A DNA stretch of 12,071 nt, from positions 1-12,071 of the forward strand of contig CANRHF010000046.1 in assembly GCA_947630345.1 (NCBI GenBank), in the 5' to 3' direction. Source of the DNA: an uncultured Oscillospiraceae bacterium. GTDB taxonomy: Bacteria > Bacillota > Clostridia > Oscillospirales > Oscillospiraceae. Under the pieces are notes generated by a model that was not told the DNA's origin, made no database searches, and saw nothing but the letters and a program-made list of their open reading frames with translations. This document shows, in pieces, positions 6,976-12,071 of the stretch. Numbering within the stretch: the first letter of the stretch is position 1; every line of letters begins with the position of its first letter. The position numbers were made by a program, and so were the translations under genes.

Positions 6976-8430
6976 ATGACCCGAAATATCTCCGCCCTGA
7001 CGGCCCACGTCCTGGTTTTGGCCCTGCTGCTGGGCATATTCGGCAGTCTCAGCCTGGGACGGGACGAGGCCCGGGTCCAGACGAAGTTTACCGGGGAGCT
7101 GGAGCGGAACGTGACCCTGCGGATCCTGGAAAACGACACCGCCAAGGAAAAGGGCTACTTTGGAGAGCTGCTGGCGGCCTTCAACAAGGCCTACGCGTCC
7201 TACGGCATCGTGGCGGTGGACGCCAACATGGACCAGTACACCGACCTGGAGCAGGACGGCCCCTACGGCTATGGGCCGGACGTGCTGTACCAGGCCAACG
7301 ACGCCCTGATGAAGTACACCGACGGCAAACACATCCAGCCCCTGCCGGTGGAGCAGCTGAGCTGCTACGACCAGATCTCGCCGGAGGCCTGGGAGGCCTA
7401 TACCGTGGAATACGGCGGGGAGGACTATATTTTCGGCGTGCCCGTCAACATTCAGGGGCCCCTGCTCTACTACCGGAAGGACCTGCTGCCGGAAAACTGG
7501 CGGCAGAATTGGGACCGGGATCAGGACAACGTGCCGGATATGGTCGAATACTGGACAGAGCTGTACGCCTACTCCAAGCAGGTCCGGGCGGAGAGCGGCG
7601 GCAGCAAATTCGGATACATGAAGTCCCTGTTCGACACCTATTTTTCCTCCGGATTCCTGTTTTCCTACGGCGGGTACGTCTTTGGGGCGGGGGGCACCGA
7701 TTCGGCGGACATCGGCTTCTCGGCAGGCGACGCCTCTAAGGGCGCCTGGGTCCTGCGGCAGATGGCCTCGATCATGAACCAGGACTGCATCGACGACACC
7801 ATCACGGTCAACGCCTACAGTATGCTGGCCAACGGGACCTACTTTGCCACCATGACCACCCCCGACGTGTACACCCTGTTCCTAGACGAGCTGGCAAAGG
7901 AGTATATGCGTACCGAGAACCTTAATGAAACCGACGCCTACGCCAAGGCGGCAGAAAACCTGGTGGCGGCGGACATTCCCAAGCTGCCCGCCAGCGGCGA
8001 TTTGGAGGACCGGGACGGGGAAACGGTGGACAGCGTGATGATGGGCGGCATCAACGGCTACGCCATCAGCGCCTACACCAAAGCGCCAAACGCGGCGCTG
8101 GCCTTCGTGGATTTCGCCACCAGCTATGAGATGATCTCCCGGCGCAACGAGCTTCTGGGCATTGTCCCCGCCCGGGCGGACGTGGCGACCCAGGCCGGCG
8201 GGCTCTCCGAGACCGTCAACGCCAACCTGATGGCCGGCCAGATCGCCGTGATGCCCAGCATCCGGGCGGTGGCGCAGATCTGGACCCCCTGCCAGACCTT
8301 TTTCTCCGACCTGGCCAAAGACCCCTTCCGGCTGCCGGAGGAGCAAAAGTATCAAACCCTGGAAGCGCTGCAGCAGGCCCTGGAAGCCGTGGATGAGCAG
8401 ATCTACGCCGCCATCCACACCCTGAACTAG
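6976..8430 (+). CDS. MalE-like maltodextrin ABC transporter substrate-binding protein
   Basis: This 484-residue extracellular binding protein delivers oligosaccharide to the MalF/MalG-like channel encoded next. The N-terminus has one hydrophobic segment (about residues 8-28) followed by SLSLGRDEA. There is no lipobox cysteine, unusual for a Gram-positive binding protein. It must be held by an uncleaved anchor or be released by signal peptidase I. The mature part has the two-lobe fold signature of the family (GVPVNIQGPLLYYRKDLLP; NGTYFATMTTPD; NAALAFVDFA). Residues 180-191 (DRDQDNVPDMVE) match a canonical EF-hand-type calcium loop, with acidic residues at loop positions 1, 3, 5, 9 and 12. The ribosome binding site GGATGGG lies inside the end of the GH13 gene, suggesting translational coupling. 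Maltodextrin as ligand is inferred from the adjacent GH13 enzyme. Confidence 0.88.
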   Translation: MTRNISALTAHVLVLALLLGIFGSLSLGRDEARVQTKFTGELERNVTLRILENDTAKEKGYFGELLAAFNKAYASYGIVAVDANMDQYTDLEQDGPYGYGPDVLYQANDALMKYTDGKHIQPLPVEQLSCYDQISPEAWEAYTVEYGGEDYIFGVPVNIQGPLLYYRKDLLPENWRQNWDRDQDNVPDMVEYWTELYAYSKQVRAESGGSKFGYMKSLFDTYFSSGFLFSYGGYVFGAGGTDSADIGFSAGDASKGAWVLRQMASIMNQDCIDDTITVNAYSMLANGTYFATMTTPDVYTLFLDELAKEYMRTENLNETDAYAKAAENLVAADIPKLPASGDLEDRDGETVDSVMMGGINGYAISAYTKAPNAALAFVDFATSYEMISRRNELLGIVPARADVATQAGGLSETVNANLMAGQIAVMPSIRAVAQIWTPCQTFFSDLAKDPFRLPEEQKYQTLEALQQALEAVDEQIYAAIHTLN

Positions 8431-8441
8431 GAGGTGGAACG

Positions 8442-9740
8442 ATGCGGGAACTGATGAAAAACGCCAACGGTCGGGTAACGGCCTCCATGCTGGTGATGGG
8501 CCTGGGACAGCTGTGCTACAGGCAGTGGGGCAAGGGCCTTCTCTATCTGGCGGTGCAGATCGGGTACATCTGCTATCTCGTCACCGTGGGGGCCCGGGAC
8601 CTGTTTGGGTTCTTTACCCTGGGCAGCGTGGAATCCAACCCCTGGTACGGCATCGAAGGGGACAACTCCGTGATCATGCTCATCATGGGCGTGCTGGCCT
8701 GGATCGTCACGATCCTGTATGTGGCGGTGTACCTCTCCAATATTAAGGACGTCTACGCAACGCAAAAGCGGGTAGCCGCCGGAGGCCGCCCCGCCCGGTT
8801 CCGGGAGGAGCTTAAGGAGCTGCTGGACGGGAAATTCTATAAGACCGTGCTGTTTGTGCCGGTGGTCGGGGTGTGCGTGTTCAACATTCTGCCGGTGGTA
8901 TTCATGATCCTGGTGGCCTTCACCAACTACGGCGGCGAGATCGTGCCGCCGGCGCTGGTGGACTGGGTGGGGCTGGAAAATTTTCGGAAGATCCTGGCCC
9001 TGGGGGAATTTGCCCCCACGTTCTTCAAAATTTTGGGGTGGAACTTCCTGTGGGCCCTGCTCTCCACCGCCATCAACTATTTTGGCGGTCTCAGCCTGGC
9101 GCTGCTGCTGAACAAAAAGTGCGTCCGGGGCAGGGCCTTCTGGCGGGCGTTCCCCATCCTGGCCTACGCCATCCCCGGCTTCATCACCCTCTTAGGCTTC
9201 AAATTCATGTTCTCCTACGGCGGCCCCATCAACCACTACATCACGGAAGCGGGGCGTCAGGCCATCGGATTTTTGGATCTGGACGCCAAGTGGTCTGCCC
9301 GAATCATCGGGCTGCTGGTCAACGCCTGGATCAGCATTCCGTCCTCCATGCTGCTGGCCACCGGCATCCTCTCCAACGCCGATCAGAGCCAGTACGAGGC
9401 CGCCCGGCTGGACGGGGCCGGGGCCTTCCAGCAGTTCCGCTACCTGACCCTGCCCTTCGTGGTCTTTTCTACCACCCCGGTGCTGATCTCCCAGTTTATC
9501 GGCAACTTCAATAACTTCGGCATCTTCTACTTCCTGCGGGGCGGGCTGTACATCGACGGCTATTTCCTGGCCAGCGACACGGACCTGCTGATCAACTGGC
9601 TGTACAACCTGTCCATCGACAACAACTACTACGCCATCGGCGCGGCCATCAGCCTGATTATCTTCATCATCACATCGCTCATCTCGCTGGCGGTGTATGT
9701 GGCCTCGCCGGCATATAGACAGGAGGAGACCTATCGATGA
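8442..9740 (+). CDS. malF: MalF-like ABC sugar permease subunit
   Basis: This 432-residue inner-membrane channel subunit pairs with the MalG-like protein encoded next. An N-terminal extension carries the GLGQ-x-YRQWGKG signature common in Firmicutes MalF proteins. By eye there are about eight membrane segments, as in enteric MalF. The cytoplasmic EAA loop, which docks the ATPase, is YEAARLDGAGAFQQFRYLTL at 318-337. The FNNFGIFYFLRGG segment near the C-terminus is typical of MalF. The start ATG follows a strong AGGAGGTGG that overlaps the stop codon of the binding-protein gene, and the 3' end overlaps the next gene by 4 nt (ATGA). No ATPase gene of the MalK/MsmK type lies in the operon, so one must be supplied from elsewhere. 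The symbol reflects family membership and context, not a proven substrate. Confidence 0.92.
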   Translation: MRELMKNANGRVTASMLVMGLGQLCYRQWGKGLLYLAVQIGYICYLVTVGARDLFGFFTLGSVESNPWYGIEGDNSVIMLIMGVLAWIVTILYVAVYLSNIKDVYATQKRVAAGGRPARFREELKELLDGKFYKTVLFVPVVGVCVFNILPVVFMILVAFTNYGGEIVPPALVDWVGLENFRKILALGEFAPTFFKILGWNFLWALLSTAINYFGGLSLALLLNKKCVRGRAFWRAFPILAYAIPGFITLLGFKFMFSYGGPINHYITEAGRQAIGFLDLDAKWSARIIGLLVNAWISIPSSMLLATGILSNADQSQYEAARLDGAGAFQQFRYLTLPFVVFSTTPVLISQFIGNFNNFGIFYFLRGGLYIDGYFLASDTDLLINWLYNLSIDNNYYAIGAAISLIIFIITSLISLAVYVASPAYRQEETYR

Positions 9741-10582
9741 AAAAGAGAAAACCCATCCGTTGGGGGTCCGTCGCCGACACGGCCATTACCTATTTGCTCC
9801 TGCTGGCGGTGGGGTTCGTGTTCTTCTTCCCCTGCCTGTGGCTGATTTTGGCCTCCTTCTCCTCCTCCGGCTCCATCTACTCCTTCCAGGGCTTCTTCCC
9901 CTCCGGGTACAGCGTGGACAGCTTCCGCAAGCTCTTCACCGACACCGCCATGTACGACTACCCCCGGTGGTTCGGAAACTCCCTGTTCATCGCGACCATG
10001 AGCTGCCTGTTCGGGACCATGCTGACCATCCTGACCGCCTACTGTATGTCCCGGTTCCGGTTCAAAAGCCGGAAGGCCCTGATGAAAACCACCCTGGTGC
10101 TGGGGATGTTCCCCTCCTTTATGGGGATGACCGCCGTGTACCTGCTGATGACCCAGTTCAACTTCATCAACAACCACTGGGGGCTGATCCTGATCTACAC
10201 CGCCGGGGCGCCCCTGGGGTACATGGTGCAAAAGGGCTTCTTCGACTCCATCCCCAACACCATCGACGAGGCCGCCCGGCTGGACGGGGCCACCAACTTC
10301 CAGGTGTTCTGCAAAATCCATCTGCCGCTGTCCATGCCCATGATCGTCTACACCGCCCTGACCTCCTTTACCTGGCCCTGGAGCGACTACATTCTGCCGA
10401 AGCTCCTTTTAAAGACCAAGGACACCTGGACGGTGGCGGTGGGGCTGATGAGCCTGGGGGAGACAGAGTTTTCCCGTTTCGCCGCCGGGTCCATCTTTAT
10501 CGCCGTGCCCATTGTGATCCTATACCTGTGCCTTGCCAAGCACCTGATCAGCGGCAACGTGGCCGGCGCGGTGAAGGAATGA
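9737..10582 (+). CDS. malG: MalG-like ABC sugar permease subunit
   Basis: This 281-residue membrane protein has about six membrane segments and is the second half of the maltodextrin channel. It starts at ATG 9737 within the ATGA overlap with malF. AGGAGGAG stands 8 nt upstream, so translational coupling is expected. The EAA loop is EAARLDGATNFQVFCKIHLP at 178-197. The SFTWPWSDYILPKLLLK stretch following it is the usual MalG-family C-terminal signature. Length is normal for the family. It is the last gene of the operon, followed after about 20 nt by a strong hairpin terminator. Other oligosaccharide importers share this family, so the substrate assignment rests on the GH13 partner. Confidence 0.93.
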   Translation: MKKRKPIRWGSVADTAITYLLLLAVGFVFFFPCLWLILASFSSSGSIYSFQGFFPSGYSVDSFRKLFTDTAMYDYPRWFGNSLFIATMSCLFGTMLTILTAYCMSRFRFKSRKALMKTTLVLGMFPSFMGMTAVYLLMTQFNFINNHWGLILIYTAGAPLGYMVQKGFFDSIPNTIDEAARLDGATNFQVFCKIHLPLSMPMIVYTALTSFTWPWSDYILPKLLLKTKDTWTVAVGLMSLGETEFSRFAAGSIFIAVPIVILYLCLAKHLISGNVAGAVKE

Positions 10583-10590
10583 CCCAATCT

Positions 10591-10634
10591 AAAAAACACG
10601 GGAGCCCGCGAAAACGCGGGCTCCTTACTTTTTT
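10591..10634. terminator. Bidirectional intrinsic terminator between malG and the second LacI-family gene
   Basis: A perfect 10-bp GC-rich stem (GGAGCCCGCG, AAAA loop, complement; 10601-10624) is followed on the plus strand by TTACTTTTTT. On the minus strand it is followed, after CGTG, by TTTTTT (the A-run at 10591-10596). It therefore can stop both convergent transcripts. Confidence 0.9.
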
Positions 10635-10652
10635 CGGCAGGCGGCGAAAGGG

Positions 10653-11708
10653 TCATTCCACCGGCCACACAGACGCTTCTCTGGTGGAGTTTCTCCAAAT
10701 GGGCGTGGTTTTCACATAGATGGTGTGGTAGGGGCTGCCGGGATTTTCGATCCGATCCAAAAGGGTGTTGGCGGCGATGCGGCCAATGTCCGCGCTGGGG
10801 ATCTCCACCGTGGTCAGGGACGGCTCCAGGACCGCGGACTGGGGCGTACCGTCAAAGCCCGTCACCATCACCTGGTCGGGGACGGACACCCCCAGCTGCT
10901 TTAGCGCCATCATGACATGGATGGCCAAAAAATCGTTGGCGCAGATCAGGGCGTCGGGCAGCTCCGGCATCTCCCGGAAGCAGCCAGCCAGCCAGGACAG
11001 GCTGCCATACTGGGGTCCGTCCGGGTCCAGAATACACAGCCGCCGGTTGAGGGGCAGATCGGCCCGCTTCAGAGCGGTGGAAAAGCCCACCCACCGCTCC
11101 ATGAAGCTGTTGCAGTGGTTGAAATCCCCCACAAAGCCGATCCGGGTGGCGCCGGCGGCGATGACCCGCTGGGTCACGGCCAGAGTGCTGGCCAGGTTTT
11201 CCATGGAGATCAGGTCACAGCGCTGCAGGCTGGTACTGGCGCCGGAATAGGCGTCCACAAAAATAGTGGGCAGCCCCAGATCGCAGAGCATCTCCGCGTA
11301 GCTCCGGCTGAACAGCTCGATGCCCAAGATCCCGGCAGTCTGCTCCAGGGCAAAGTTGAAGGGCAGCTGGTTCTGGCGCACCTCCTCGGCGGAGAGCTGG
11401 TACATCATCAGGGTATAGCCCGCCCGGCCCAGCTGCCCGGCAAAGGCGGGCAGGAAGAAGGTGCCAAAGTGATAGTCCGTTGGCATATGGCTGGTGAACA
11501 GGGCGATATTTTGGTTCCGGGGCTCGGGCCTCGCCGGCGGCACCTCCTCCGCCAGCTGCCGGTAGCCCAGCTCCTGGGCCTTTTCCAGCACCATCCGCCG
11601 GGTGACCTCCGGCACAGCGCCTCTGCCATTGAAGATTTTGGAAACGGTGTTTCTGGACAGTCCGCAGGCGTCCGCGATATCCTGCATGGTGATCCGTTTG
11701 ACAGCCAT
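10653..11708 (-). CDS. Full-length LacI/GalR-family transcriptional regulator
   Basis: This 351-residue repressor-type regulator has a LacI helix-turn-helix at about residues 5-51 (ITMQDIADACGLSRNTVSKI). A complete sugar-type effector domain follows, with the usual ICANDFLAIHVMMALKQLG, VMVTGFDGTPQS and EPSLTTVEIP motifs. The ATG at 11708 is preceded by AAGGAGG with 7 nt spacing. The gene ends 18 nt from the bidirectional terminator and is divergent from the gene beginning at 12060. This arrangement suggests autoregulation plus control of that gene, and possibly of the malF/malG operon. Its recognition-helix residues (SRNTVSK) differ from those of the short regulator (SKTTVSF), so the two probably read different operators. 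The effector is likely a malto-oligosaccharide but is not shown. Confidence 0.9.
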   Translation of the reverse strand: MAVKRITMQDIADACGLSRNTVSKIFNGRGAVPEVTRRMVLEKAQELGYRQLAEEVPPARPEPRNQNIALFTSHMPTDYHFGTFFLPAFAGQLGRAGYTLMMYQLSAEEVRQNQLPFNFALEQTAGILGIELFSRSYAEMLCDLGLPTIFVDAYSGASTSLQRCDLISMENLASTLAVTQRVIAAGATRIGFVGDFNHCNSFMERWVGFSTALKRADLPLNRRLCILDPDGPQYGSLSWLAGCFREMPELPDALICANDFLAIHVMMALKQLGVSVPDQVMVTGFDGTPQSAVLEPSLTTVEIPSADIGRIAANTLLDRIENPGSPYHTIYVKTTPIWRNSTREASVWPVE

Positions 11709-11744
11709 ACGGGATCCTCCTTCGTTGACAAATTCCTTGTGTTT

Positions 11745-11773
11745 ACTATATCACAGAAAAAGGAAAAAATCAA
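11745..11773 (-). promoter_or_regulatory. Sigma-A promoter for the full-length LacI-family gene
   Basis: On the minus strand TTGATT (11768-11773) and TATAGT (11745-11750) are 17 nt apart. The predicted start point is the A at 11738, giving a leader of about 30 nt. One copy of the direct repeat CGTTGACAAATT (read on the plus strand, 11723-11734) lies inside this leader, where a bound protein could block transcription. Confidence 0.65.
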
Positions 11774-11879
11774 ATGTGCAAAATGTAAACTCGGCGTAAA
11801 ACCGACTATTAATTTTGTACAAATTTATTGGTCAAAATTTAGTTATACTCCCGATTTTGTGCGTAACAAAAAGTTTCCG

Positions 11880-11908
11880 TTGACAAATTGTAAATCGCCC
11901 GTTAAAAT
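11880..11908 (+). promoter_or_regulatory. Sigma-A promoter for the gene at the right edge
   Basis: TTGACA (11880-11885; the second T at 11881 begins the TGACA run) and TAAAAT (11903-11908) are 17 nt apart. The predicted start near 11915 gives a long leader of about 145 nt that contains three to four TGTAAA/TTTACA boxes and the hairpin at 11983-12018. A second, weaker candidate is TTGACA at 11725-11730 with TATATC 16 nt downstream. Confidence 0.65.
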
Positions 11909-11982
11909 AAAATCAAGAATTAAGAGGAATGTAAACAAGGTGATTTACATTATGTAAATTCGCTTTTAACAAAAAGAAATTT

Positions 11983-12018
11983 ATCGGTTTTTCGGAATGT
12001 CCATTCTGAGAAAACGAT
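11983..12018 (+). promoter_or_regulatory. Long hairpin in the leader of the right-edge gene
   Basis: Arms 11983-11999 and 12002-12018 pair over 17 positions with two G-U wobbles and one mismatch, leaving a tight loop around TC at 12000-12001. It lies between the predicted start point (about 11915) and the ribosome binding site (12044-12049). No T-run follows, so it is not a terminator. An mRNA-stabilising element, a regulated structure or a protein-binding inverted repeat are the options. Confidence 0.55.
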
Positions 12019-12059
12019 TGATTTACATTAGTTTACTTTATTGAGGAGGAACGATCACC

Positions 12060-12071
12060 ATGGCAAGCCTG
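12060..12071 (+). CDS. Start of an unidentified gene, cut by the right edge
   Basis: An ATG at 12060 preceded by AGGAGG (12044-12049, 10 nt spacing) opens a frame reading MASL before the window ends. The strong ribosome binding site, the consensus promoter upstream and the divergent LacI-family regulator make a real gene very likely. Four residues give no clue to function. By position it may be another glycan-utilisation gene. Confidence 0.6.

Larger units (their letters stand above)
11784..12027. repeat. Cluster of six TGTAAA/TTTACA boxes, probable regulator-binding array
   Basis: TGTAAA occurs at 11784-11789, 11889-11894, 11930-11935 and 11953-11958, and its complement TTTACA at 11944-11949 and 12022-12027. 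Two of the pairs form inverted repeats. AATGTAAA-N8-TTTACATT spans 11928-11951. A perfect palindrome ATTTACAT-T-ATGTAAAT spans 11943-11959; the two share the middle box. Related GTTTAC half-boxes lie at 11741 and 12031. The binding protein is not identified; the neighbouring LacI-family regulator is a candidate. Confidence 0.6.
11709..12059. other. AT-rich divergent control region between the LacI-family gene and the right-edge gene
   Basis: No credible gene is present. The base composition drops to about 29% G+C over 11761-12040 (counted by eye), far below the flanking genes. It contains a leftward promoter (11745-11773), a rightward promoter (11880-11908), and six TGTAAA/TTTACA boxes between 11784 and 12027. 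It also has a 12-bp direct repeat CGTTGACAAATT (11723-11734 and 11878-11889) and a long leader hairpin (11983-12018). The imperfect palindrome centred on GTAC at 11819 lies further upstream. I recognise no known riboswitch in it. Confidence 0.75.

Noticed and set aside
9697..10719. A 340-residue plus-strand open frame overlapping malG
   Set aside because: It is proline/arginine/leucine-rich and out of frame with the EAA-loop-bearing malG. It reads through the terminator hairpin.
10917..11957. A 346-residue plus-strand open frame opposite the long LacI-family gene
   Set aside because: It is an antisense shadow that extends into the AT-rich control region, with no domain and no ribosome binding site.
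11915..12059. Riboswitch in the leader of the right-edge gene
   Set aside because: There is one hairpin but no recognisable aptamer consensus, and neither a terminator nor an anti-terminator pair.
1..12071. Mobile elements, CRISPR arrays, tRNA or rRNA genes
   Set aside because: No transposase or integrase motifs, no terminal repeats with target duplications, no regularly spaced repeats and no tRNA or rRNA signatures were seen on either strand.

Overview
The window looks like chromosomal DNA from a GC-rich member of the Bacillota, most likely a gut-type Clostridia/Oscillospirales relative. This is inferred from strong AGGAGG-type ribosome binding sites, housekeeping sigma-A promoters (TTGACA / TATAAT-like, 16-17 nt apart), a Gram-positive lipoprotein with an LLAGC lipobox, a domain-permuted GH3 enzyme of the kind known from Ruminococcus and Butyrivibrio, and a MalEFG-type importer with no dedicated ATPase beside it. 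Coding regions are visibly GC-rich. The last intergenic region is about 29% G+C over 11761-12040, counted by eye. Genus cannot be fixed from the sequence alone.

Layout, left to right. (1) 1-2234, minus: the first 744 residues of a membrane-anchored GH3 glycosidase that runs off the left edge. (2) 2235-2630: divergent control region with one good promoter in each direction and a perfect 20-bp palindromic operator on the start point of the rightward promoter. (3) 2646-4448, plus: a 600-residue surface lipoprotein made of an InlB-type B-repeat followed by four beta-rich modules that resemble SusE/SusF-like carbohydrate-binding modules. (4) 4499-5296, minus: an unusually short LacI-family regulator, apparently transcribed as a leaderless or near-leaderless mRNA. 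(5) 5358-10582, plus: an operon of a cytoplasmic GH13 maltodextrin hydrolase, a MalE-like binding protein, and MalF- and MalG-like permeases, closed by a bidirectional terminator. (6) 10653-11708, minus: a full-length LacI-family regulator. (7) 11709-12059: an AT-rich control region with repeated TGTAAA/TTTACA boxes, a consensus promoter and a long leader hairpin, leading to a gene whose first four codons are at the right edge.

Taken together this reads as a Gram-positive alpha-glucan (maltodextrin/starch) utilisation locus. The lipoprotein would capture glycan at the cell surface, the binding protein and MalFG would import oligosaccharides (energised by an ATPase encoded elsewhere), and the GH13 enzyme would hydrolyse them in the cytoplasm. 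Two LacI-type repressors of very different build give control. The GH3 enzyme, normally a beta-glycosidase, is the one component that does not obviously fit an alpha-glucan pathway. I see no CRISPR array, tRNA, rRNA or mobile element. The most unusual points are the lipoprotein architecture, the truncated regulator with its back-to-back promoter, and the AT-rich repeat region at the right end.
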